Source of the DNA: Isoetes taiwanensis
Lineage: Eukaryota; Streptophyta; Lycopodiopsida; Isoetales; Isoetaceae
Assembly: GCA_021234155.1 (NCBI GenBank)
Contig: JAJEKV010000013.1
Location: 3,671,871 to 3,735,870, forward strand
DNA length: 64,000 nt
Direction: 5' to 3'
In this document: piece after piece, positions 47,630-59,549 of the stretch
Numbering within the stretch: the stretch's first letter is position 1
Layout of the letters: every line of letters starts with the position of its first letter
Notes under the pieces: model-generated
Database searches by the model: none
Told to the model about the DNA's origin: nothing
Seen by the model: the letters and a program-made list of their open reading frames with translations, nothing else
Made by a program: the position numbers and the translations under genes

Positions 47630-48420
47630 GGAGAATGCGAGGCAATTATTGCAGCATATGTGCAACAAAGGCATGATATGGAGGCAATCGATGTTTTCCA
47701 ACTGTTAATGAGCAGAAAAATGAAATTGGACGGGATCAGCTATATTAGCATCCTTGGTGCATGCGCCAACCTTGCAGCATTAACAATGGGTAGGTTGGTT
47801 CACGCTGGAATTATTGCTAATAGATTTGACTATGATATTATGCTAGGAAATGCCCTAATAAATATGTATGATAAGTGTGTAAGCCTCGAGGATGCTTACA
47901 TCGTGTTTAATACAATGTGTCAGAAAGATAGTGTTTCCTGGACTGCAATAATTGTAGCATTTGTTCACAACGGTCTAGATGAGAGGGCTCTCGTACTTTT
48001 TCAGAAAATGCAGTTTAAAATTACAGGTATAAATAAAGTTGCTTTTGTTAGCATTCTTGGAGCATGTGTCAACTTGAAGGCACTGGGAGCAGGTAGACTG
48101 GTCCACGCACATATAATTGTCAGTAAGTAGGACAGACAAACTATTGTTGGGAATGTTCTTGTCAATATGTATGGTAAATGCAGCAGTCTAGAAGATGCAT
48201 GCTTGCAATTTGATAGAATGCTTGAAAGGGATCTAGTCTCATGGAATGCTACCATGACATCCTTTATTCACCATGGACTTGAAGAACAGGTTTTCCATCT
48301 CTTCCATCATCTCCAAACAGAAGGCACAAAGTTGGATAACTTCACTTCTAACTCTTCTGGATGCTTGTGCCAACGCTTCACTTTTGGCACAGGGAAAGCT
48401 GCTTTATAGCAGCTTGTGAT
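47630..48420 (+). pseudogene. PLS-type PPR gene fragment with one in-frame stop and a frameshift
   Basis: Repeats read in order: EAIIAAYVQQRHDMEAIDVF, ISILGACANLAALTMGRLVH, LGNALINMYDKCVSLEDAYI, DSVSWTAIIVAFVHNGLDER, then ISVNLKALG-type text, VNMYGKCSSLEDAC, DLVSWNATMTSFIHHGLEEQ. These are typical P, L and S units of PPR proteins that act in organelle RNA processing. An in-frame TAG at 48128 cuts the protein; the frame shifts near 48345 (LDACANASLLAQGK resumes in another phase). No start with targeting peptide and no E/DYW tail found. Pseudogene. Confidence 0.8.
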
Positions 48421-48765
48421 CCGTTGCATGATATTAGTCTTAGATTAAGAAATGAGGTGAAATAATGCAGATTATAAACAAATAGATGTATAACAAAGTA
48501 AATAATAATGATTTACTATTCGCGTAGCCCAACATGAATTACAAATCCTGGTCCACAACCTCAATGCTTATCATATAGTATTTGTTTCAGGTGCTGGAGT
48601 AACTTTGGAGCAAGTCTATCATTTGGGTACCAAAACTTTACCTGATCATTATCGAAATTTATGCCATATTCACCATCCACTTGATTATTTTATTCAATAA
48701 GCATTTTTTTGTAAGAGCCAACCTTATTTTGTTTAGCTACCAATCTGTCCATCATCCACTTTGCG

Positions 48766-49712
48766 CCTCAGTTCATCCATTAACCCAACGGCGTTGGAGG
48801 TTAGCAGGAATCTTGGCAGTTGCGGCATGGTATTATTCTGGCCAGTTAGCAACATGGAAAATCTTTCAAACAAAATTCTTATTGTCCCGATAAGATAGAC
48901 CTATTTGGCAAAAGGTTGCTAGTACTCTGCCATTGGTTGCTCCAGAAGCTATTGAAGGTTGCATGTTGATTTTCCACCAAAGTGTTCATGAGCATAGGCT
49001 TGTGAACTCTATGTATAGGCTACTTGTCAATGGTGATATCCTTCCGCCATCCACGAAGTGGTCCCTTCAACTCTCACTTCCTAGTTGGAGACGTATGTGG
49101 ACTTGGGCTTGGAATAAACTACTTCATCCTAAGGTGGCTGTGCTTTGGTGGTAGATTCTTCACAGGTGCCCTCGTGTGAATGTGCTTGTCCACATATTTG
49201 ATCCTCGAGTGTCAGCATTCCGCCCATTGTGCAAGCAAAGGGACAAGACTATTGAGCATTGTTTCTTTTTATGTGATGATCTCCAGCCTGTTTGGTCTTG
49301 GCTGCTTTCTCTTTTTCATGTGACTTTGACAAGCTAGCAAGTGCTCCTGGCTATTTATCTGGATACTTGGAATAAGTTGCAGAGCCAAGCATTTCATTTA
49401 GCATCAGGATGGTTGTTGTGGTCCATCTGGAAGTGCAGGAGATGTGTCTTTTAGGGTTTGGATATTCCTCCTGCAGTTGTCCTTCAGGACGCCCAAGCTA
49501 GAATTGTTAAGGCCTATCATTGCTTTTTGCTTGCTCCTGCCAAGCGAGAGTTGATATTTGAGTTCTATTTGAGTGTGTTGTCTTATGCATAGGCTGGTGG
49601 TTCTACTCAGCGGATCATGATTATCCTCTGAGATTTTATTCCCGCCTGTGCATTTGTATCTGGCTTTTGGCTTGGAGTTTCAATAAATTTTGCCGTCCAT
49701 AAAAAAAAATAA
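48766..49712 (+). mobile_element. 5'-truncated LINE with 14 bp target duplication
   Basis: aatctgtccatcat (48752-48765) before and aatttgtccatcat (49713-49726) after match at 13 of 14 bases. Between them is the C-terminal part of an L1-type ORF2: RRWRLAGILAVAAWYYSGQL, SLPSWRRMWTWAWNKLLHPK, then CPRVNVLVH and the Cys/His cluster around CKQRDKTIEHCFFLC (zf-RVT). It ends ttttgccgtccataaaaaaaaataaa. Several stops interrupt. Truncation, A tail and duplication together show insertion by target-primed reverse transcription. Confidence 0.88.
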
Positions 49713-49726
49713 AATTTGTCCATCAT

Positions 49727-52700
49727 TAATTCCACATTTCATCTTGATTTTATCTGCTCATTCTCCATATTTTTCTTTGTAAAACCTAGCTCAATATAGT
49801 AGTTGATCGCTTCTTCCCAAATATTCTTCTTTTAGTTACTTAAAGTTCAATGGATCTTTGCCTTAAATTAGTGTCCCTCCAAATTCATAGAGTTTGTGAT
49901 ATCAGTGAATCCAAAACCATAAAAAATGAATGGCTACCACAATCAAGCATACACAATGATTATAATGGCACCCTTAGGCCTTATTAAAACCTTAGAAGCC
50001 AATTCCCATAAAGGCATGGTGTCAAGTACTCTATTGTCTAGAAGTACCAATTTAAATTGATTGTCAAAACATGACTTTCAACTACGATATAAGCCACTTC
50101 ACCCCCCCGGCCATGCAGGGCAACCTACCGTGCGCAGCACCTTGTTTATCCTCGGCTGATATAGTAATGGCAGTAGAGCTTCGTTGGACTTATGCACAAC
50201 AGAGTAGAGCAGAAGCTGAGATGTTGACCTTTGAAACTGGAGCTCCAACATTCTGGAAGCTTAGCCATTGTGGCTTCATGGGGTTTTTGAGGTTTTCTCT
50301 TGGAGTTTTTGGATGAGGTTGAATGATGGGCGTACTGGCAATTTCAAACGAGGGTTTTGGCTAATGACGTTTAGGCTTCCCTTTGCGGAGCTCCAAAGCG
50401 CTTGCCTCTCTTGAAGTGCCTTTAGAATGCAGGGGATGTGGGGGAGCAGGCACCACCAATTTGATTTCCACCATTCTGCTTTGCGTTTCTGCTTCGCTAG
50501 ATCAATAAAATAACAGACATCTTATTTCCGTATTCCACCTAAACAATTTTCCTAATTTTGACACTGCCCAGTGCTCCATGCCAGCAATTATTTGATATGG
50601 CTGCCACTGGTAATTTTGAATTTCCTTAGTTGTTTTTGCTTGCATGTATAGCTATAGTTCCAGCTTTACTTTGTTTGGAATTGTATGCAGCTATATACAG
50701 CAAAAAATCTCGCATGCTTGCCTTCTACCCAGGCCGCAGGTCTTGCCATTCTGTTGAACTGTAGGAACAATTTGCCTCAGTGATGCTCATGCCACCATAG
50801 ATGAATTGAGTTCAAAAGGATTGGATTTTATAGCTGAGATAGGAGGTGGAGAGCTCAGTAGCAACTCTGCAACTCTTATAGTGAATTTTGATTGTGCTCT
50901 TCAAGGTGAGTAACAGTCATTGGCACGCAAAAATGGACAACATCAGATGACTATATAAACATGGAAAAGCAGGGTGCATTAAGTCCTTCTAAGTGTGCTT
51001 GAATTTTCCTTATTCAAGGTGACTAACAGATGGAGTCCTCATTTGCATTTTGCACACAAAGATGGACACCACCAGATGACTACATGGAAAAGTAGGGTGC
51101 ATTAAGGCCTTCTGCAGACTTTGCGCTTGGTGCATGCACCCATTTGATATGATAAGATCGTAAACATAAGACAATTTGCTTTAGGATGGTATGCCAATCA
51201 AGTAAAGATTCATTCTCGACGCGTTAATTTTTACATGCATCTATTATTCGATCTTATACAGAAGTTGAAGGCAATGATAATTGATCTTTCCTATGGCTTA
51301 GGGAAGGCAACTAGAGGTGTATATTAGGACAGTTAAAAATAACGTTGTTAATGGGGGTACAGTATAAAATCATTCACAATGATACCATGTGATTGCCAAA
51401 TTTAGAGGCCAAATGGAGATCTTCTTGCTGCTAAAACTCTGTTGTTTGTGTTGCCTTTTGAACTTGCACTCGTTTGAAGTTAAATTTCTTGCAAGCATGT
51501 TTAGCTTGCTGAGATTGCCATGTGACTGGACTTTACTAACCTAGAGCATTTTGTAGTTGATGAAGATTTTATACAAATTTGTTTTCCTGTCTTCTGATAC
51601 TCGATTTTCCACACATTTTGGGAAAATAATTTGAATAAATTGTCCCTCTATTTGAAGATGCAAATTATGCCTAAAGATTGAGTGTGGAACTGATTGTTTG
51701 GCCATGATCTTTCTTTCCACAAGATGTATATGAAGCCTCTCTATTCCTTTAGATTCTTTGGTTGTCAAAACAACTCTCCATATAAAAGGTCTATATAAAT
51801 CAGGTCTGTTGTCTTAGAGAAAACATTGACTTTGTCTTTTTGTTATAAACGTAAATGTGTCTATGGTATGTAAGATCTTCGCATGTGCATCTTGGTAGGA
51901 TATTGCATGAGTTGATTTTACTTGCTCCATAGGTCATGATGTAGCATTTTCAGTACACTGTAATGGTCCACTGTAATGATCCACTGATTGTAAGAATGTA
52001 CTATATATAACGACTCTATTGTCACATAAGCATGCATTTTATTGGCGAACATTTATCTATTAGAAACACGTTACTAAGTTTAATTGAAGCTTTTCATTAA
52101 GTTCCGCTTTAGTAGGGGCGTATCGAAAGCTTACCCATTCATGAGCAAATAAAATAATTGTAATTATGAGAAATTACGTGCTCCGTAAAAAAATTCTTGA
52201 TACAATGGCGTAGCTGAATTCGTGAGTGAAATAAAATACAAGGGGAATAACCTATTTATTGTAATTAGAAGACATTGTGTGTCTCATAAATTTTTTTTGA
52301 TGCAATGATATAGCTGAAACATTTCAACAGGAAGCTTGATAGCATTGTAAACCCATCGGATATAGCACCTCTTCCATGCACTATTGTTACATAAGCTTTT
52401 AGTTATTATACACTTCCAATGATGGTCAATCATCTTCTAGCCTAAGAACCACATTCACCTCGACCAATTCAATTCAATTTTTATAGCCCAACAATGCTCA
52501 ATACCACCAAGAATAAGCATGTTATCGCGTTTATAATAATAAGCAATAACATGCCCAAATATCACCAAGAAGAGAAGTGAAGTCCCTACCAGATAATGTT
52601 CCAACGCAATGTTTAGTAGGTGTCCCAATGTCCGCAGGTTCCAAATCATGCCCAGCAATGCTGGGCAATATAACTAGTTATACGTATAATGCTGATGGTG

Positions 52701-53600
52701 GAGCCTGGACTTTGGTTCTCTTGAGAGAAGCAAGAAGTCGAACATGGAAAGCTGAAGCCGATTATCTGATACAGATGTCGATCTTTTGCTTGCACGCTGG
52801 CTTTGGGGGGCATGGCGTAGATTTATAGGGGGCGTCCGGTTCCAGGTAAGTGATAGTTTAGGTTTGATTCTGTTGTGGTATTTGAAGTCTTGCTAGAAAG
52901 TCTGGAGACGATTGAGAGGTCATACGTTAAGCTCGATCCTGCTCTGTTCTTTCAAGCTGTGCTAGAACTTGCTGGAGACGGGTTTCACGATTCAAAGGTA
53001 AGAGGGGGCCGGCATGGCCTGGTCGTTGGGGTTTACCGCAATGTCTTATTCGAATATAGGCCACATTCTTTCGAATCGATTTACAGGTTAAAGCCAAATG
53101 GACATGTACACTTGTGTGGCCTTGTAAGAATAGGTTTGATAGGCTGCTCCTGTATTTCTGACCATGGTAAACTTAAATGTGGGAAGAGAGTTCCTAAAAT
53201 CAAAGGTAGGATTTTGGCTTTTGCTTTTCAACAGGATAAGGATCAACGCCTCATCATAATCTACTTTAGTAAAACATTTTGCCTAACTACAAATGGATAT
53301 TCCATTTAATGGCTACCATATTGTTTTGCATTGTTTTGATCCTTTAATATTCAAATACTAGTTTGGTTCAATAATCCAATTCCAACCTATTGAAATGCAA
53401 AACTGAATTTACGCCTAAAATTGCCCAAGCCTCCTGTTGCGCCTTTTTGCTAGTTTTTTTTGTAGGCAAGATATTTTTATTTTATTATAATAAGTAAAAT
53501 ATGTTACATAAAGATCCTCTAATGGATCCACTCATTGTTTTCTTGATCTTTATGCTGGGCAACTACAACAACTATTGCCAAAAATGCTGAAGTTGTAAGG
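49727..53600. other. Mostly noncoding stretch with local duplications
   Basis: No supported gene. 50055-50150 is the inverted counterpart of 40245-40345. About 95 bp near 50905-50995 recurs in diverged form at 51018-51112 (accagatgactacatggaaa). About 80 bp near 52150-52215 recurs at 52255-52320. A plus-strand frame 52875-53309 (FEVLLESLETIERSYVKLDP...) contains an AAAG|gtaaga donor at about 52998 and may hold one stray exon; family not recognised. Confidence 0.4.
50055..50150 (+). repeat. Dispersed repeat, copy 2
   Basis: Counterpart, in opposite orientation, of 40245-40345; shares ttgattgt, aaaacatgacttt, aagccacttcaccc and gtgcgcagcaccttgtt. Confidence 0.65.
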
Positions 53601-53720
53601 TTTTTAGCAGAGTTATATTGCTCAAAATGATGAAGCCATCTACGACAGCCAGATTAAGTGGCCAAATCCCAGTGGATTTGAAGCCAGCTCTAATATTCTC
53701 AGGGTTGGGTTTTTGTAGCC
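53600..53720 (-). pseudogene. 3' part of a pogo/jerky-like DDE transposase remnant
   Basis: The minus strand reads PENIRAGFKSTGIWPLNLAV, DGFIILSNITLLK. The phrase ENI-AGF--TGIWPLN is characteristic of the region after the last catalytic residue in pogo/jerky-type DDE superfamily proteins. The CACTA element is inserted immediately upstream; the rest of the gene continues at 63727-64000. A decayed transposase or transposase-derived gene. Confidence 0.65.
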
Positions 53721-53734
53721 CACTACAAGGGATA

Positions 53735-54155
53735 GTCGTCCTTCAACGACGTCGAGACGTCGACGAGCGGCCAGGTCGTCGTAAAAAAAGCAGCGACATC
53801 GTCGTTCAACGGCGATAACGTCGTTTCGGCGTCGTTCAACGGCGTGTATCGGGGCGACGGTCGGTTACTGCGTGGCATGGTCATGGTGCCAAGTTGGCCT
53901 GCCCGCGTGTCAATACCGCGTCGGTGGGCGCCGTTCAACGGCGTCTCACATAAACGGCGACGTCGCGCGCGTCTGCGTGGAAATGGGTTGTTGCCAACTT
54001 TGGCGGCCTGCGTGTCAAGACGCCGCCGGTGGGCGTCGTTCAACGACGTCTCCGCGGCCGACGTTTCATGTTGGCATCCGTGGCATGGTTGGTGCCAAGG
54101 CGGGCTGCTGCGTGCGGAGACATCGTCGACCTCGGCGTCGTTAAACGACGTTACC
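53735..54155. repeat. Left subterminal repeats of the CACTA element
   Basis: Many short palindromes of the form cgtcgttcaacgacg or cgtcgttcaacggcg (for example near 53741, 53791, 53831, 53934, 54026, 54136). CG-rich, unlike the AT-rich surroundings. Probably binding sites for the element's own protein. Confidence 0.75.
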
Positions 54156-54194
54156 ACGAGGAAATTTTTTTTTTTTTTTTTTTGCCAAATAAAA

Positions 54195-54219
54195 CCCTAA
54201 CCCTAACCCTAACCCTAAA
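54195..54219 (+). repeat. Short telomere-like run (CCCTAA)4
   Basis: ccctaaccctaaccctaacc and a few more bases, just after a run of about 19 T. The unit is six bases (CCCTAA), not the usual plant seven (CCCTAAA). Four units may be chance or a trace of repair. Confidence 0.6.
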
Positions 54220-54761
54220 TCCACGTTATAAGTGGATCCATCGAGATTCTTTGTTATTCTTATCTTTTGAGTGTTCTTCCCTATCTTGCTATAATGGTTA
54301 AGCAGCTTGAAGACCACCTTCGCGCGATATATTCCTTCTAGCATTAATCCTCCTCCTCCAAGGGAAGACAACTCCAAAGAACCCCCCGCTTCTCCGTGAG
54401 AACCCTCCCTTCACCATCGTGGGCAAAGATGAGTGAAAAGGAGCTTCGATTGCACTAACATCCGGGCGTTCCATGCGGGGAACGATCGGTAGAATGGCTC
54501 ACCGAGCCAAACAAAGAGAAAACGACATTAATGGTGCGTATAATGATGTAAATGGTTGCATCAAACCCGCCACGCCCCTCGGGATGGACATAAGTAATGT
54601 ATAAGCTTTTTTTTTTTTTTTGAATGGAAACAATAAGTTTTTTTATCTATTTGTGTTGTCGTTGTATAAGCTTATTTTATGAATGGGAACAATCAGTTTT
54701 TTTATTTATTTGTGTTATTTGTATTGTATGTTGTTTCTGTTATGTTAAACAATCACAGTTG

Positions 54762-55036
54762 GTCGTTTAACGACGTTATGATCATTTGACGTCGTTAAAC
54801 GACGTTATGATCATCTGACGTGGCATATGAGGGGGCATCGGGGCGCCCAACGCGGCGGGCATGCCTAGGTGTCGAGACGATCGGCTTCATTTGACGTCGT
54901 TAAACGACGTTATGATCATCTGACGTGGCATATGAGGGGGCATCAGACGGCCCAAGCTGACGTGGCATGCCTAGGTGTCAGGACAGTCAGCTTGGCGTCG
55001 TTAAACGACGTCACACAGACGTCGATAAACGACGTT
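54762..55036 (+). repeat. 105 bp tandem repeats with cgtcgttaaacgacg palindromes
   Basis: A unit beginning ttgacgtcgttaaacgacgt and containing atgatcatctgacgtggcat occurs at 54786 and 54891 (offset 105 bp), with partial copies on each side. The palindrome recurs five or more times. Lies between the left end and the first gene of the CACTA element. Confidence 0.75.
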
Positions 55037-55639
55037 AAATATGGCGGAACCCTCGGGTTATTTACCATTTCTTTGTTATTTTGACTCGTTTGTTTCGGAT
55101 TTTTTTGCGCCCGTGGGTCTTCATAAGGTAAGATCTATGCTAATTTGTTAATCTTTGTGGTTTTAGAGTTAAACACCTCCAAATGCTAATAGATTAGAAG
55201 ATTGAATCTTGAAAGTATGTTAAAAACTTGAGGGATGCATGATCAAGGTACTGGTCGGCTCCATCCCGAATGGAGAAGACTAGATGTATCGGGTTTATGC
55301 ACCTCAGAACAGAAGTTTCAATCTTCATAGATTACAAAAGATTTGAAAGGTTGCGTGAATATAAGGTACTGGTCGACTCCATTTCAAATGGAGAGGACTA
55401 GATGTATCGGGTTCAGGCACCCTTCAATCAAATGCTTTCTAAATATCATAAACGTTGTATGAATCTGAATCTTAAGAATAAACATTTGATAAAATCATGA
55501 AAAAACATGGATATTTATATTTATTATATTATTACATGGTTTTTTATTAATATTTTATTGTTTACTAGAAAAACAACATGGACGAACGCGTGGAAGGAAT
55601 TTGAACGTAAAGTGAGACAGTAAAGCTTTGAGAAAGTTA

Positions 55640-56899
55640 CATGGCGACTGCAAAAAGAATGTTACCCCAACAATTGCCACAAATAGTCCAATTAGACCCA
55701 GTGGACCGAGTCTTCCTAGAGGCTTTGGTGGTGTGCATGAAATGAATGCCGCCGATGTATGTACCATAAACATGTTTCGAATGATTAGTTAACTTTATAT
55801 CTTGATGTTTTTTTTTTTTTTTGCAGTTGTACTTGACAGAGCGGTTATATTGCAATTGTTCGATGTGCAAAGGACAAATAAAACGGATGAGAAAGACTGT
55901 CCTCGACCATGTTGACAAATATGGTGAATGCCCGACAAATCCAGTGCTCTCGGACGCACATGTGGGGTATTCCAACGAGGTATAATACGAATCTCATGAA
56001 CTCGAATCAACTACTCTCATGTACTTGAATCGACGTCTTAACTTAGTTTGCTTGTATTTTGTTAGGAAGAAATTGAGAATGAAGTGAGCTCGAAGCAGTA
56101 TATAGATTTTGGGGTTATGTTGTCATTGGAAGTAGATGATGTTGATACTATGAATGCGTTCATAGAAAACCCTACAAAAAGAAAGCCATCAACTTCCTCA
56201 AAGAGTATCCCATTACGTGATAGAACTCGTCGTGCAATGGCCGTTGCCAAGATTGGAGGGAATGACAATGTTCATCAAAATTGGAATGTACTAGATCATG
56301 TAGAAGAAAATAATCTTCCACCTTCACTAGTCCATTTGGTCCAGCCCTTTACAGATAAAGATCGTAAGAAATTCAATGCATGGCCTAGAGGCAAGCCAAT
56401 TATTTATGGGGAGCAATTTACATATTGGGGTAGGCAGTACATGATTAAAAATAGTCGGGTCCCCGGTGCTGGCCTGGGATTATATATTATGACGAATACA
56501 AAAGTCAAAGATGGTACGATTGTTCCTTTAATGCCATATGTAGGTCCTGAATATAACTCAGACACTTGGCATAAATTGAGTAAGCATCAGTGGCGCATGC
56601 TCATCTATGGCCTAAATTCAAATGCACTAACAATATCCAAGCCCGTTGATCACGCAAGCTTCACATATATTGATGGTCGCCCCGGTTGCATGGAAACCTT
56701 TGCTTTTATTAATAGCTCTATCGAGAATCTTGAAGCTACCAATTGTGAATTTGTCGAGGCAAACAAAGACCAAGAAGATTTTTTAGGCGTAAAATTGTGG
56801 GGGAGATATATCATGGTTTATGCTATAAAAAATTTGTGTATTGGTGATGAATTGTTCATTGAATATGAATACGGTAGACCAATACCGGAGGTCCTTTGA
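55640..56899 (+). CDS. SET-domain gene with transposase-associated zinc segment, inside the CACTA element
   Basis: Exon 55827-55979 (51 codons, acceptor tttttttgcag) has YCNCSMCKGQIKRMRKTVLD, H, YGEC: a C-x-C-x2-C...H pattern like the transposase-associated domain of TNP2 proteins. Donor gag|gtataa, acceptor ttttgttag, then exon 56066-56899 (277 codons plus stop). The phase is kept, giving one 328-codon frame. From Met at 56084: GAGLGLY (128-134, cofactor loop), FINSS (208-212) and ATNCEF (218-223) in place of FINHSC-PNC, and AIKNLCIGDELFIEYEYG (247-264), the C-terminal SET motif. SET proteins transfer methyl groups from S-adenosylmethionine to lysine. The usual NHS histidine is Ser, so activity is uncertain. 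The first exon(s), between 55560 and 55756, are unresolved: two frames with possible donors exist. No stop in the SET part. Confidence 0.72.
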
Positions 56900-56939
56900 T
56901 GATGTACTCAAATTACTCATATAATTTTCGTCGGAATGC

Positions 56940-57010
56940 ACCCTTTTTCTTCTTCTTCTTGAATTCTTCTTCTTCTTCTTTTTCGAATTTTTCGAATTCT
57001 TCTTCTCTTG
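56940..57010 (+). repeat. TTC microsatellite
   Basis: Imperfect ttcttcttcttc runs with ttttcgaattc interruptions, right after the SET gene; possibly its 3' untranslated region. Confidence 0.7.
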
Positions 57011-57474
57011 GAATGAGATTGCACATATTGAAGATAAATGTATTATATCTTCAATATATGCTTTGATTATGACATAAAATTTTATATTTCGTTAGATTTT
57101 ATTAAATGCTTAAAATTTAACAAACACGGGCTCTCAATGCATGTATCAATCACGATATATTTCGTTTAAACTGACGCGGTGGGGTAGGCAAGTGGATATG
57201 AGACCACATCCAAGCGCATCAATTGGCGACATCAAACGTCATTGCGGATAGCGTAATTAGAATACATTGAGCAAAGATGGTACAAACATGGGCACAACGC
57301 ATAATGAAGAGTACAATGATGAAGATGAGCAGAATACGATGATGAAGATGACGACAATGCCCTATGGACAACTTCATGGAAGTTGAGGAACCCATAGCCG
57401 ACACATGTTAGATGCATTTGGCCCAATCTTGACAACGACCTAGATGACGATATAAATACTCCTAACGATGGTCA

Positions 57475-59512
57475 TGAAGATCACGTTTTATTAGAGGAGG
57501 CGATAAAGCATTATATCCGGTGCAAGCATATCTAGATTGGCGACATCTTTATTGATATTAAACCTTCAAGCCAAATTCAAATGGAGCAATGCCGATTGTT
57601 ACGGCTTTGTTAGAGTAAGTACAATTGCAATCACTTGACTTATTGAATTTGTAGTTGAATGTATACGTAAAGGTCTGTTTTATACAGGTTATTGCAAGAG
57701 AAAATACTCCCACAAGGGAACACTATGCCCAAAAGTCGCACTGAAATAAAAAATATATTGGCAGCTACTGGTTTAGGCTACCATAAGATTCACGCTTGTC
57801 CAAATGATTGCATGGTATATTATCAAGAATGACATCTACAAGAACACAGAAACATGCCCTAAATGTGGTGCCTCTAGGTACAACGCAGATGCCAAGGGAA
57901 AGACCGTCCCGATGAAGGTGGTTCGCTACTTTCCATTGATCCCTCGCATAAGGCTATTGTTTCGATGTGAATCTCTAGCTTCCGCTCATGGGTTGGTGTG
58001 CCGCTAATGCGCCGAGTGACAATGTACTCACGCGTGGTTAGTGATTTGCAAGCAATGGAAGCATATTGATGAAACATGGCCGAATTTGGAAGAGAGCCAC
58101 GAAATCTCAGATTAGGGTTGGCAACGGATGGTGTTAATCCTTATGGACGCCAATCGCCGCGTGGTCAACTTGGCCATGAGTGTTGATCAACTATAATTTA
58201 CCACCGTGGTTACTCATGAAGACTAGCCATTTAATGGTAGTACTATTAGTTCCAGGACCGAAGAAAGGAAAGTCTAGATCCGTGATTCGAAAATAGTTAT
58301 TGATGAGCTTTTGACATTGTGGAGTGAAGGTATTGAAGTTTACGATGTCTCAAGAGAACTTAGATGTTGAACGAAGATTTACCTTGAGAGCAATCTTAAT
58401 GTGGACAACGAAACAGTGGCCTGGTTTGTATGAACTCTCCGGACTCCAAGTGTCCGGATATGCGGCATGTCACTTGTGTGGGTTTGAACAGTTGAACTCT
58501 CGCCGGTCAACGGCATTGCACAAAAATGTCTATGCAAACTTCAAGAGATATATCGCCAATGGAAAATCGACTTCGATCGAGGTCCAAGAGAAAAACATTG
58601 TAATCAAGAGCCTCCCAAAAGGTTGACAATGAGAGATTGGGGTAACATGTGGGATGCCATTTGAAGGAAATAAGGTTAAGGGAATGAAGTGGAAAGCATC
58701 CTTCTTCCTTCTACCCTATTGGATGTAATTGAAGATCCATCATCTTCTTGATCCCATGCACATCTTTAAAAACGTTTGGCGTCTATTTGGAGGCATGTCA
58801 CGGGATGTAAGGACACGGATGCAAACGAGAAGATCTACAAGAAGCTGGATCAAAATCTAAAGCATGGTTAAATGTCAAGAAGGAATAAGGCCACAAGTGG
58901 ATTGGATCGTGCCTAGAAAATGTATGAAACCCGCTCGAGAAGCTTATCAAGGCAATAAAGACTCCGAGCCGGATATATGCATTCGCGTAATTATTTCTCT
59001 AACGAAGGGGAGTTAAGCGGGTTGAAATCTCATGATTGGCATAAGATGTTGCGCTTTTTGTTATGCCTATTGTTCGAGGGGTCGCCTCGGGCCGACGGTC
59101 CACTACGTGCAATATGTCTCCTATCGAGTTTTCCAAGGTTCGTGACGGATTTTAGAAAACACTCGATGCTGAACTCTCACTTAACTTTTTTCTTTCTTAA
59201 ATGATATTTAGATGGATTACAAGGAAGGAGATACCGACAAATGAAATTGCGGACATGCGAACTAAGGTCGTTGAGGCATGTTGTATGCTAGAGAAAGAAT
59301 TCCCAACAAGTTTTCTGGACATACAAACTCACTTACTAGTGCATTTAGTGGACGAAGTAGAGCTTGCAGGCACAACAAATCCTAGATGGATGTTTTTTAT
59401 AGAACGCTTTCTGAAGGTCCTCAAGGACTTCGTACGTCAGAAGGCAAGGCCAGAGGGTTGCATGGCCGAGGGTTGGTTAGCACGAGAGTCATTATTCTAT
59501 GTCACCGGGTAG
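57475..59512 (+). pseudogene. TNP2-type CACTA transposase, decayed
   Basis: Fragments in shifting frames follow the TNP2 order. EEAIKHLYP-like text (about 57495); then, after an intron of about 70 bp, MPKSRTEIKNILAATGLGYH (57723) and IHACPNDCMVYYQE; then ETCPKCGASRYNADAK and VPMKVVRYFPLIPR (57855-57950); PRNLRLGLATDGVNPYG (about 58095); LLTLWSEGIEVYDVS (about 58312); ERRFTLRAILMWTTKQWPGL (58369) with LSG and CHLCGF; and the DUF4218 tail LEKEFPTSFLDIQTHLLVHL, VDEVELAGTTNPRWMFFIER, FVRQKARPEGCMAEG (59290-59490). It would bind and cut the CACTA ends. Multiple stops and frameshifts make it inactive. Confidence 0.85.
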
Positions 59513-59549
59513 CTTCATGGAATTGCTCAAAGAAGCGACGTGCAGATCA

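Noticed and set aside
54195..54219. Reading the CCCTAA run as evidence of a chromosome end or a particular plant order.
   Set aside because: Only four units inside a transposon; too little to place the species or a telomere.
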